From contig NW_026645870.1 of NCBI RefSeq assembly GCF_949987535.1, positions 609,299-673,298 of the forward strand: a DNA stretch of 64,000 nucleotides, in the 5' to 3' direction. Every line of letters starts with the position of its first letter. Positions within the stretch are counted from its first letter, which is position 1. The notes below the pieces were generated by a model. The model was given only the letters and a program-made list of their open reading frames with translations. It was not told where the DNA came from and made no database searches. The position numbers were made by a program, and so were the translations under genes. This DNA is from Balaenoptera acutorostrata. Taxonomy: Eukaryota; Chordata; Mammalia; Artiodactyla; Balaenopteridae. This document shows, in pieces, positions 38,831-51,500 of this stretch.

Positions 38831-41362
38831 GTTTTAAGGAACAGGTTAAAAAGAGAATCCTAATGTGATTTCTTGATAATGGGTGTGTTCCTTATCTTCT
38901 CCTAGTGTCTAAACTCTTCTCCATGGCTGGACCCCCAAATAATATTCCTTTTCGTGCTAAGGGGTATCTAGAGAGTGGGATAGGTTTAATAAGTACCCTC
39001 ACCCTAATGCGTACCCTAATCCTAACACCTACCCTAACCCTAACGCGTACCCTAATCCTAAACCGTACCCTAAACCGAGCCCTAAAGCTAACACTAGCCC
39101 TAACCCTAACCCTAACCCATACCCTACGCCCTACCCGAACCCCTCCCCGAACCCGTACCCTAAGCCGTACCCTATCCCTCACCCTAACCCTAACCCTAAC
39201 CCTAAGCTACCCTTGACTGCTTCTGCCTCCAATAGATTTCCTAAGCACTAGTGTTTTAAGAAACAGTTTAAAAAGAGAATCATATTGTGATTTCTTGATA
39301 ATGGGTGTGTTCCTAATCTTCTCCTAGTGTCTAAACTCTTCTCCATGGCTGGACCCCCAAATAAAATTCCTTTACGTGCTAAGGGGTATCTAGAGAGTGG
39401 GATAGGTTTAATGACTAACCTCACCCTATCGCGTACCCTAACCCTAACCCCTACCCTAACCCTAACGCGTAACCTAATCCTAACCCGTACCCTAAACCGA
39501 GCCCTAACCCTAACACGAACCCTAACCCTAACCCTAACCCATACCCTACGCCCTACCCGAACCCCTCCCTGAACCCGTACCCTAAGCCGTACCCTAACCC
39601 TCACCCTAACCCTAACCCTAACCCTAAGCTACCCTTGACTGCTTCTGCCTCCAATAGATTTCCTAAGCACTAGTGTTTTAAGGAACAGGTTAAAAAGAGA
39701 ATCCTAATGTGATTTCTTGATAATGGGTGTGTTCCTTATCTTCTCCTAGTGTCTAAACTCTTCTCCATGGCTGGACCCCCAAATAATATATCTTTACGTG
39801 CTAAGGGGTATCTAGAGAGTGTGATAGGTTTAATAACTACCCTCACCCTAACGCGTACCCTAACCCTAACCCCTACCCTAACCCTAATGCGTACCCTAAT
39901 CCTAACCCGTACCCTAAACCGAGCACTAACCCTAACACTAACCCTAACCCTAACCCTAACCGATACCCTACGCCCTACCCGAAACCCTCCCTGAACCCGT
40001 ACCCTAAGCCGTACCCTAACCCTCACCCTAACCCTAACCCTAACCCTAAGCTACCCTTGACTGCTTCTGCCTCCAATAGATTTCCTAAGCACTAGTGTTT
40101 TAAGGAACAGGTTAAAAAGAGAATCCTAATGTGATTTCTTGATAATGGGTGTGTTCCTTATCTTCTCCTAGTGTCTAAACTCTTCTCCATGGCTGGACCC
40201 CCAAATAATATTCCTTTTCGTGCTAAGGGGTATCTAGAGAGTGGGATAGGTTTAATAAGTACCCTCACCCTAATGCGTACCCTAATCCTAACACCTACCC
40301 TAACCCTAACGCGTACCCTAATCCTAAACCGTACCCTAAACCGAGCCCTAACGCTAACACTAGCCCTAACCCTAACCCTAACCCATACCCTACGCCCTAC
40401 CCGAACCCCTCCCCGAACCCGTACCCTAAGCAGTACCCTATCCCTCACCCTAACCCTAACCCTAACCCTAAGCTACCCTTGACTGCTTCTGCCTCCAATA
40501 GATTCCCTAAGCACTAGTGTTTTAAGGAACAGGTTAAAAAGAGAATCCTAATGTGATTTCTTGATAATGGGTGTGTTCCTTATCTTCTCCTAGTGTCTAA
40601 ACTCTTCTCCATGGCTGGACCCCCAAATAATATTCCTTTTCGTGCTAAGGGGTATCTAGAGAGTGGGATAGGTTTAATAACTAACCTCACCCTATCGCGT
40701 ACCCTAACCCTAACACCTACCCTAACCCTAACGCGTACCATAATCCTAACCCGTACCCTAAACCGAGCCCTAACCCTAACACGAACCCTAACCCTAACCC
40801 TAACCCATACCCTACGCCCTACCCGAACCCCTCCCTGAACCCGTACCCTAAGCCGTACCCTAACCCTCACCCTAACCCTAACCCTAACCCTAAGCTACCC
40901 TTGACTGCTTCTGCCTCCAATAGATTTCCTAAGCACTAGTGTTTTAAGGAACAGGTTAAAAAGAGAATCCTAATGTGATTTCTTGATAATGGGTGTGTTC
41001 CTTATCTTCTCCTAGTGTCTAAACTCTTCTCCATGGCTGGACCCCCAAATAATATTCCTTTTCGTGCTAAGGGGTATCTAGAGAGTGGGATAGGTTTAAT
41101 AAGTACCCTCACCCTAATGCGTACCCTAATCCTAACACCTAACCTAACCCTAACGCGTACCCTAATCCTAAACCGTACCCTAAACCGAGCCCTAAAGCTA
41201 ACACTAGCCCTAACCCTAACCCTAACCTATACCCTACGCCCTACCCGAACCCCTCCCCGAACCCGTACCCTAAGCCGTACCCTATCCCTCACCCTAACCC
41301 TAACCCTAACCCTAAGCTACCCTTGACTGCTTCTGCCTCCAATAGATTTCCTAAGCACTAGT
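38831..41362 (+). repeat. Array block of 6 units (DNBDED)
   Basis: A shortened version of the core order in which B is followed directly by D, with no C-G-J-K between (junction at 40096/40097). The B unit at 39675 has AATAATATATCTTTACG and GAGCACTAACCC. The GAGCACTAACCC change is shared with the B unit at 43882, which suggests a common parent. Confidence 0.78.
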
Positions 41363-44300
41363 GTTTTAAGAAACAGTTTAAAAAGAGAATCATATTGTGA
41401 TTTCTTGATAATGGGTGTGTTCCTAATCTTCTCCTAGTGTCTAAACTCTTCTCCATGGCTGGACCCCCAAATAAAATTCCTTTACGTGCTAAGGGGTATC
41501 TAGAGAGTGGGATAGGTTTAATGACTAACCTCACCCTATCGCGTACCCTAACCCTAACCCCTACCCTAACCCTAACGCGTACCCTAATCCTAACCCGTAC
41601 CCTAAACCGAGCCCTAACCCTAACACGAACCCTAACCCTAACCCTAACCCATACCCTACGCCCTACCCGAACCCCTCCCTGAACCCGTACCCTAAGCCGT
41701 ACCCTAACCCTCACCCTAACCCTAACCCTAACCCTAAGCTACCCTGACTGCTTCTGCCTCCAATAGATTTCCTAAGCACTAGTGTTTTAAGGAACAGGTT
41801 AAAAAGAGAATCCTAATGTGATTTCTTGATAATGGGTGTTCCTTATCTTCTCCTAGTGTCTAAACTCTTCTCCATGGCTGGACCCCCAATAATATTCCTT
41901 TACGTGCTAAGGGGTATCTAGAGAGTGTGATAGGTTTAATAACTACCCTCACCCTAACGCGTACCCTAACCCTAACCCCTACCCTAACCCTAATGCGTAC
42001 CCTAATCCTAACCCGTACCCTAAACCGAGCCCTAACCCTAACACTAACCCTAACCCTAACCCTAACCGATACCCTACGCCCTACCCGAAACCCTCCCTGA
42101 ACCCGTACCCTAAGCCGTACCCTAACCCTCACCCTAACCCTAACCCTAACCTAAGCTACCCTTGACTGCTTCTGCCTCCAATAGATTTCCTAAGCACTAG
42201 TGTTTTAAGGAACAGGTTAAAAAGAGAATCCTAATGTGATTCTTGATAATGGGTGTGTTCCTTATCTTCTCCTAGTGTCTAAACTCTTCTCCATGGCTGG
42301 ACCCCCAAATAATATTCCTATACGTGCTAAGGGTATCTAGAGAGTGGGATAGGTTTAATAAGTACCCTCACCCTAATGCGTACCCTAACACTACACACCT
42401 ACCCTAACCCTAACGCGTACCCTAATCCTAAACCGTACCCTAAACCGAGCCCTAACGCTAACACTAGCCCTAACACTAACCCTAACCCATACCCTACGCC
42501 CTACCCGAACCCCTCCCGAACCCGTACCCTAAGCCGTACCTATCCCTCACCCTAACCCCTAACCCTAACCCTAAGCTACCCTTGACTGCTTCTGCCTCCA
42601 ATAGATTTCCTAAGCACTAGTGTTTTAAGAAACAGTTTAAAAAGAGAATCATATTGTGATTTCTGATAATGGGTGTGTTCCTTATCTTCTCCTAGTGTCT
42701 AAACACTTCTCCATGGCTGGACCCCCAAATAATATTCCTTTACGTGCTAAGGGGTATCTAGAGAGAGGGAGAGGTTTAATAACTAACCTCACCCTATCGC
42801 GTACCCTAACCCTAACCCCTATCCTAACACTAACGCGTACCCTAAGCCTAACCCATACCCTAAACCGAGCCCTAACCCTAACACTAAGCCTAACCCTAAC
42901 CCTAACCCATACCCTACGCCCTACCCGAGCCCCTCCCCGAACCCGTACCCTAAGCCATACCCTAACCCTCACCCTAACCCTAACCCTAACCCTAAGCTAC
43001 CCTTGACTGCTTCTGCTCCAATAGATTTCCTAAGCACTAGTGTTTTAAGGAACAGGTTAAAAAGAGAATCCTAATGTGATTCTTGATAATGGTGTGTGTT
43101 CCTTATCTTCTCCTAGTGTCTAAACTCTTCTCCATGGCTGTACCCCCAAATAATATTCCTTTTCGTGCTAAGGGTATCTAGAGAGTGGGATAGGTTTAAT
43201 AAGTACCCTCACCCTAATGCGTAACCCTAATCCTAACACCTACCCTAACCCTAACGCGTACCCTAATCCTAAACCGTACCCTAAACCGAGCCCTAAAGCT
43301 AACACTAGCCCTAACCCTAACCTAACCCATACCCTACGCCCTACCCGAACCCCTCCCCGAACCCGTACCCTAAGCCGTACCTATCCCTCACCCTAACCCT
43401 AACCCTAACCCTAAGCTACCCTTGACTGCTTCTGCCTCCAATAGATTTCCTAAGCACTAGTGTTTTAAGAAACAGTTTAAAAAGAGAATCATATTGTGAT
43501 TTCTTGATAATGGGTGTGTTCCTAATCTTCTCCTAGTGTCTAAACTCTTCTCCATGGCTGGACCCCCAAATAAAATTCCTTTACGTGCTAAGGTATCTAG
43601 AGAGTGGATAGGTTTAATGACTAACCTCACCCTATCGCGTACCCTAACCCTAACCCCTACCCTAACCCTAACGCGTACCCTATATCCTAACCCGTACCCT
43701 AAACCGAGCCCTAACCCTAACACGAACCCTAACCCTAACCCTAACCCATACCCTACGCCCTACCCGAACCCCTCCCTGAACCCGTACCCTAAGCCGTACC
43801 CTAACCCTCACCCTAACCCTAACCCTAACCCTAAGCTACCCTTGACTGCTTCTGCCTCCAATAGATTTACTAAGCACTAGTGTTTTAAGGAACAGGTTAA
43901 AAAGAGAATCCTAATGTGATTTCTTGATAATGGGTGTGTTCCTTATCTTCTCCTAGTGTCTAAACTCTTCTCCATGGCTGGACCCCCAAATAATATTCCT
44001 TTACGTGCTAAGGGGTATCTAGAGAGTGTGATAGGTTTAATAACTACCCTCACCCTAACGCGTACCCTAACCCTAACCCCTACCCTAACCCTAATGCGTA
44101 CCCTAATCCTAACCCGTACCCTAAACCGAGCACTAACCCTAACACTAACCCTAACCCTAACCCTAACCGATACCCTACGCCCTACCCGAAACCCTCCCTG
44201 AACCGTACCTAAGCCGTACCCTAACCCTCACCCTAACCCTAACCCTAACCCTAAGCTACCCTTGACTGCTTCTGCCTCCAATAGATTTCCTAAGCACTAG

Positions 44301-44726
44301 TGTTTTAAGGAACAGTTAAAAAGAGAATCCTAATGTGATTTCTTGATAATGGGTGTGTTCCTTATATTCTCCTAGTGTCTAAACTCTTCTCCATGGCTGG
44401 ACCCCCAAATAATATTCCTATACGTGCTAAGGGGTATCTAGAGAGTGGGATAGGTTTAATAAGTACCCTCACCCTAATGCGTACCCTAACCCTAACACCT
44501 ACCCTAACCCCTAACGCGTACCCTAATCCTAAACCGTACCCTAAATCGAGCCCCTAACACTAACACTAGCCCTAACCCCTAACCCTAACCCATACCCTAC
44601 GCCCCTACCCGAACCCCTCCCCGAACCCGTACCCTAAGCCGTACCCTATCCCTCACCCTAACCCTAACCCTAACCCTAAGCTACCCTTGACTGCTTCTGC
44701 CTCCAATAGATTTCCTAAGCACTAGT
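41363..44726 (+). repeat. Array block of 8 units (NBCGDNBC) with many small indels
   Basis: Class order continues the core, but unit lengths are 421, 418, 420, 420, 420, 420, 420 and 425 rather than 422. Changes are mostly loss or gain of one base in a homopolymer or short repeat. The first N unit is clean until its 3' end (ACCCTGACTGC near 41744). Class calls are still secure from substitution markers. The indels are treated separately as a likely assembly-quality patch. Confidence 0.8.
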
Positions 44727-45595
44727 GTTTTAAGGAACAGGTTAAAAAGAGAATCCTAATGTGATTTCTTGATAATGGTGTGTTCCTTATCTTCTCCTAG
44801 TGTCTAAACTCTTCTCCATGGCTGGACCCCCAAATAATATTCCTTTACGTGCTAAGGGGTATCTAGAGAGAGGGAGAGGTTTAATACCTACCCTCACCCT
44901 AACGCATACCTTAACCCTAACCCCTACCCTAACCCTAACGCGTACCCTAATCCTAACCCGTACCCTAAACCGAGCCCTAACCCTAACACGAACCCTAACC
45001 CTAACCCTAACCCATACCCTACGCCCTACCCGAACCCCTCCCCGAACCCGTACCCTAAGCCATTCCCTAACCCTCACACTAAACCTAACCCTAACCCTAA
45101 GCTACCCTTGACTGCTTCTGCCTCCAATAGATTCCCTAAGCACTAGTGTTTTAAAGGAACAGGTTAAAAAGATTATCCTAATGTGATTTCTTGATAGTGG
45201 GTGTGTTCCTTATCTTCTCTTAGTGTCTAAACTCTTCTCCATGGCTGGACCCCCAAATAATATTCCTTTACGTGCTAAGGGGTATCTAGAGAGAGGGAGA
45301 GGTTTAATACCTACCCTCACCCTAACGTGTACCTTAACCCTAACCCCTACCCCTAACCCTAACGCGTACCCTAATCCTAACCCGTACCCTAAACCGAGCC
45401 CTAACCCTAACACGAACCCTAACCCTAACCCTAACCCATACCCTATGCCTACCCGAACCCCTCCATGAACCCGTACCCTAAGCCGTACCCTAACCCTCAC
45501 CCTAACCCTAACCCTAACCCTAAGCTACCCTTGACTGCTTCTGCCTCCAATAGATTTCCTAAGCACTAGTGTTTTAAGGAACAGGTTAAAAAAGA
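41738..45595. other. Indel-rich patch, probably unpolished assembly sequence
   Basis: About ten units here carry dozens of 1-2 base indels, mostly in homopolymers. Examples are ACCCTGACTG (T lost), GGGTGTTCC (GT lost), CCCCCAATAAT (A lost), GTGATTCTTG (T lost), AAGGGTATC (G lost), CTCCCGAACC (C lost), GTACCTATCC (C lost), CCCCTAACGCG (C gained), TTTTAAAGG (A gained) and TTAAAAAAGAG (A gained). Outside this patch units differ by substitutions or whole hexamers. A pattern of scattered homopolymer errors is typical of raw long-read consensus. A true local burst of indels is possible but less likely. Confidence 0.8.
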
Positions 45596-48525
45596 GAATC
45601 CTAATGTGATTTCTTGATAATGGGTGTGTTCCTTATCTTCTCCTAGTGTCTAAACTCTTCTCCATGGCTGGACCCCCAAATAATATTCCTTTACGTGCTA
45701 AGGGGTATCTAGAGAGTGGGATAGGTTTAATAACTACCCTCACCCTAACGAGTACCCTAACCCTAACCCCTACCCTAACCCTAATGCGTACCCTAATCCT
45801 AACCCGTACCCTAAACCGAGCCCTAACCCTAACACTAACCCTAACCCTAACCCTAACCGATACCCTACGCCCTACCCGAAACCCTCCCTGAACCCGTACC
45901 CTAAGCCGTACCCTAACCCTCACCCTAACCCTAACCCTAACCCTAAGCTACCCTTGACTGCTTCTGCCTCCAATAGATTTCCTAAGCACTAGTGTTTTAA
46001 GGAACAGGTTAAAAAGAGAATCCTAATGTGATTTCTTGATAATGGGTGTGTTCCTTATCTTCTCCTAGTGTCTAAACTCTTCTCCATGGCTGGACCCCCA
46101 AATAATATTCCTATACGTGCTAAGGGGTATCTAGAGAGTGGGATAGGTTTAATAAGTACCCTCACCCTAATGCGTACCCTAACCCTAACAACTACCCTAA
46201 CACTAACGCGTACCCTAATCCTAAACCGTACCCTAAACCGAGCCCTAACCCTAACACGAACCCTAACCCTAACCCATACCCTACGCCCTACCCGAACCAC
46301 TCACCGAACCCGTACCCTAAGCCATACCCTATCCCTCACCCTAACCCTAACCCTAACCCTAAGCTACCCTTGACTGCTTCTGCCACTGCTTCTGCCTCCA
46401 ATAGATTTCCTAAGCACTAGTGTTTTAAGAAACAGTTTAAAAAGAGAATCATATTGTGATTTCTTGATAATGGGTGTGTTCCTTATCTTCTCCTAGTGTC
46501 TAAACTCTTCTCCATGGCTGGACCCCCAAATAATATTCCTTTACGTGCTAAGGGGTATCTAGAGAGAGGGAGAGGTTTAATAACTAACCTCACCCTATCG
46601 CGTACCCTAACCCTAACCCCTATCCTAACACTAACGCGTACCCTAAGCCTAACCCGTACCCTAAACCGAGCCCTAACCCTAACACTAAGCCTAACCCTAA
46701 CCCTAACCCATACCCTACGCCCTACCCGAGCCCCTCCCCGAACCCGTACCCTAAGCCATACCCTAACCCTCACCCTAACCCTAACCCTAACCCTAAGCTA
46801 CCCTTGACTGCTTCTGCCTCCAATAGATTTCCTAAGCACTAGTGTTTTAAGGAACAGGTTAAAAAGAGAATCCTAATGTGATTTCTTGATAATGGGTGTG
46901 TTCCTTATCTTCTCCTAGTGTCTAAACTCTTCTCCATGGCTGGACCCCCAAATAATATTCCTTTACGTGCTAAGGGGTATCTAGAGAGAGGGAGAGGTTT
47001 AATACCTACCCTCACCCTAACGCGTACTTTAACCCTAACCCCTACCCTAACCCTAACGCGTACCCTAATCCTAACCCGTACCCTAAACCGAGCCCTAACC
47101 CTAACACGAACCCTAACCCTAACCCATACCCTACGCCCTACCCGAACCCCTCCCCGAACCCGTACCCTAAGCCATACCCTAACCCTCACACTAAACCTAA
47201 CCCTAACCCTAAGCTACCCTTGACTGCTTCTGCCTCCAATAGATTCCCTAAGCACTAGTGTTTTAAGGAACAGGTTAAAAAGATTATCCTAATGTGATTT
47301 CTTGATAATGGGTGTGTTCCTTATCTTCTCCTAGTGTCTAAACTCTTCTCCATGGCTGGACCCCCAAATAATATTCCTTTTCGTGCTAAGGGGTATCTAG
47401 AGAGAGGGAGAGGTTTAATACCTACCCTCACCCTAAAGCGTACCCTAACCCTAACCGCTACCCTAACCCTAACGCGTACCCTAATCCTAACCCGTACCCT
47501 AAACCGAGCCCTAACCCTAACACGAACCCTAACCCTAACCCTAACCCATACCCTACGCCCTACCCGAACCCCTCCCCGAACCCGTACCCTAAGCCATACC
47601 CTAACCCTCACCCTAACCCTAACCCTAACCCTAAGCTACCCTTGACTGCTTCTGCCTCCAATAGATTCCCTAAGCACTAGTGTTTTAAGGAACAGGTTAA
47701 AAAGAGAATCCTAATGTGATTTCTTGATAATGGGTGTGTTCCTTATCTTCTCCTAGTGTCTAAACTCTTCTCCATGGCTGGACCCCGAAATAATATTCCT
47801 TTTCGTGCTAAGGGGTATCTAGAGATTGGGATAGGTTTAATAACTAACCTCACCCTGTCGCGTACCCTAACCCTAACCCCTACCCTAACCCTAACGCGTA
47901 CCCTAATCCTAACCCGTACCCTAAACCGAGCCCTAACCCTAACACGAACCCTAACCCTAACCCTAACCCATACCCTACGCCCTACCCGAACCCCTCCCTG
48001 AACCCGTACCCTAAGCCGTACCCTAACCCTCACCCTAACCCTAACCCTAACCCTAAGCTACCCTTGACTGCTTCTGCCTCCAATAGATTTCCTAAGCACT
48101 AGTGTTTTAAGGAACAGGTTAAAAAGAGAATCCTAATGTGATTTCTTGATAATGGGTGTGTTCCTTATCTTCTCCTAGTGTCTAAACTCTTCTCCATGGC
48201 TGGACCCCCAAATAATATTCCTTTACGTGCTAAGGGGTATCTAGAGAGTGGGATAGGTTTAATAACTACCCTCACCCTAACGCGTACCCTAACCCTAACC
48301 CCTACCCTAACCCTAATGCGTACCCTAATCCTAACCCGTACCCTAAACCGAGCCCTAACCCTAACACTAACCCTAACCCTAACCCTAACCGATACCCTAC
48401 GCCCTACCCGAAACCCTCCCTGAACCCGTACCCTAAGCCGTACCCTAACCCTCACCCTAACCCTAACCCTAACCCTAAGCTACCCTTGACTGCTTCTGCC
48501 TCCAATAGATTCCGTAAGCACTAGT
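44727..48525 (+). repeat. Array block of 9 units (FABCGFHEB), copy of the left-flank order
   Basis: Reproduces the class order of 2961-6758. Shared rare markers are ACGCATACC in the F units, ACGTGTACC plus GATTATCC and TTGATAGTGG in the A units, CCACTCACCGAACC in the C units, a missing hexamer in the second F, CCGCTACCC in H, and TAGAGATTGGG with CCCTGTCGCG in E. One copy (start 45994) has lost a hexamer relative to its partner and gained a 12-bp linker duplication. Confidence 0.85.
46373..46396 (+). repeat. 12-bp tandem duplication in the linker (ACTGCTTCTGCC twice)
   Basis: In the linker of the C unit starting 45994, ACTGCTTCTGCC occurs twice in a row; every other unit has it once. With the loss of one hexamer in the same unit, the net length is 428 bp. 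It is the only change of this kind I saw in the non-telomeric part. Confidence 0.92.
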
Positions 48526-51500
48526 GTTTTAAGGAACAGGTTAAAAAGAGAATCCTAATGTGATTTCTTGATAATGGGTGCGTTCCTTATCTTCTCCTAG
48601 TGTCTAAACTCTTCTCCATGGCTGGACCCCCAAATAATATTCCTTTACGTGCTAAGGGGTATCTAGAGAGAGGGAGAGGTTTAATACCTACCCTCACCCT
48701 AACGCGTACTTTAACCCTAACACCTACCCTAACCCTAACGCGTACCCTAATCCTAACCCGTACCCTAAACCGAGCCCTAACCCTAACACGAACCCTAACC
48801 CTAACCCTAACCCATACCCTACGCCCTACCCGAACCCCTCCCTGAACCCGTACCCTAAGCCGTACCCTAACCCTCACCCTAACCCTAACCCTAACCCTAA
48901 GCTACCCTTGACTGCTTCTACCTCCAATAGATTTCCTAAGCACTAGTGTTTTAAGGAACAGGTTAAAAAGAGAATCCTAATGTGATTTCTTGATAATGGG
49001 TGTGTTCCTTATCTTCTCCTAGTGTCTAAACTCTTCTCCATGGCTGGACCCCCAAATAATATTCCTTTTCGTGCTAAGGGGTATCTAGAGAGTGGGATAG
49101 GTTTAATAAGTACCCTCACCCTAATGCGTACCCTAATCCTAACACCTACCCTAACCCTAATGCGTACCCTAATCCTAAACCGTACCCTAAACCGAGCCCT
49201 AACGCTAACACTAGCCCTAACCCTAACCCTAACCCATACCCTACGCCCTACCCGAACCCCTCCCCGAACCCGTACCCTAAGCCGTACCCTATCCCTCACC
49301 CTAACCCTAACCCTAACCCTAAGCTACCCTTGACTGCTTCTGCCTCCAATAGATTTCCTAAGCACTAGTGTTTTAAGAAACAGTTTAAAAAGAGAATCAT
49401 ATTGTGATTTCTTGATAATGGGTGTGTTCCTTATCTTCTCCTAGTGTCTAAACACTTCTCCATGGCTGGACCCCCAAATAATATTCCTTTACGTGCTAAG
49501 GGTTATCTAGAGAGAGGGAGAGGTTTAATAACTAACCTCACCCTATCGCGTACCCTAACCCTAACCCCTATCCTAACACTAACGCGTACCCTAAGCCTAA
49601 CCCGTACCCTAAACCGAGCCCTAACCCTAACACTAAGCCTAACCCTAACCCTAACCCATACCCGACGCCCTACCCGAGCCCCTCCCCGAACCCGTACCCT
49701 AAGCCATACCCTAACCCTCACCCTAACCCTAACCCTAACCCTAAGCTACCCTTGACTGCTTCTGCCTCCAATAGATTTCCTAAGCACTAGTGTTTTAAGG
49801 AACAGGTTAAAAAGAGAATCCTAATGTGATTTCTTGATAATGGGTGCGTTCCTTATCTTCTCCTAGTGTCTAAACTCTTCTCCATGGCTGGACCCCCAAA
49901 TAATATTCCTTTACGTGCTAAGGGGTATCTAGAGAGAGGGAGAGGTTTAATACCTACCCTCACCCTAACGCGTACTTTAACCCTAACACCTACCCTAACC
50001 CTAACGCGTACCCTAATCCTAACCCGTACCCTAAACCGAGCCCTAACCCTAACACGAACCCTAACCCTAACCCTAACCCATACCCTACGCCCTACCCGAA
50101 CCCCTCCCGGAACCCGTACCCTAAGCCGTACCCTAACCCTCACCCTAACCCTAACCCTATCCCTAAGCTACCCTTGACTGCTTCTGCCTCCAATAGATTT
50201 CCTAAGCACTAGTGTTTTAAGGAACAGGTTAAAAAGAGAATCCTAATGTGATTTCTTGATAATGGGTGTGTTCCTTATCTTCTCCTAGTGTCTAAACTCT
50301 TCTCCATGGCTGGACCCCCAAATAATATTCCTTTTCGTGCTAAGGGGTATCTAGAGAGTGGGATAGGTTTAATAAGTACCCTCACCCTAATGCGTACCCT
50401 AACCCTAACCCCTACCCTAACCCTAACGCGTACCCTAATCCTAACCCGTACCCTAAACCGAGCCCTAACCCTAACACGAACCCTAACCCTAACCCTAACC
50501 CATACCCTACGCCCTACCCGAACCCCTCCCTGAACCCGTACCCTAAGCCGTACCCTAACCCTCACCCTAACCCTAACCCTAACCCTAAGCTACCCTTGAC
50601 TGCTTCTGCCTCCAATAGATTTCCTAAGCACTAGTGTTTTAAGGAACAGGTTAAAAAGAGAATCCTAATGTGATTTCTTGATAATGGGTGTGTTCCTTAT
50701 CTTCTCCTAGTGTCTAAACTCTTCTCCATGGCTGGACCACCAAATAATATTCCTTTTCGTGCTAAGGGGTATCTAGAGAGTGGGATAGGTTTAATAAGTA
50801 CCCTCACCCTAATGCGTACCCTAATCCTAACACCTACCCTAACCCTAACGCGTACCCTAATCCTAAACCGTACCCTAAACCGAGCCCTAACGCTAACACT
50901 AGTCCTAACCCTAACCCTAACCCATACCCTACGCCCTACCCGAACCCCTCCCTGAACCCGTACCCTAAGCCGTACCCTAACCCTCACCCTAACCCTAACC
51001 CTAACCCTAAGCTACCCTTGACTGCTTCTGCCTCCAATAGATTTCCTAAGCACTAGTGTTTTAAGGAACAGGTTAAAAAGAGAATCCTAATGTGATTTCT
51101 TGATAATGGGTGTGTTCCTTATCTTCTCCTAGTGTCTAAACTCTTCTCCATGGCTGGACCCCCAAATAATATTCCTTTTCGTGCTAAGGGGTATCTAGAG
51201 AGTGGGATAGGTTTAATAAGTACCCTCACCCTAATGCGTACCCTAATCCTAACACCTACCCTAACCCTAACGCGTACCCTAATCCTAAACCGTACCCTAA
51301 ACCGAGCCCTAACGCTAACACTAGCCCTAACCCTAACCCTAACCCATACCCTACGCCCTACCCGAACCCCTCCCCGAACCCGTACCCTAAGCCGTACCCT
51401 ATCCCTCACCCTAACCCTAACCCTAACCCTAAGCTACCCTTGACTGCTTCTGCCTCCAATAGATTTCCTAAGCACTACTGTTTTAAGGAACAGGTTAAAA

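Noticed and set aside
42656..43006. Longer 116-residue frame extending upstream of the usual start
   Set aside because: It arises because a one-base deletion near 42663, in the indel-rich patch, shifts the frame. It is not seen in clean units.
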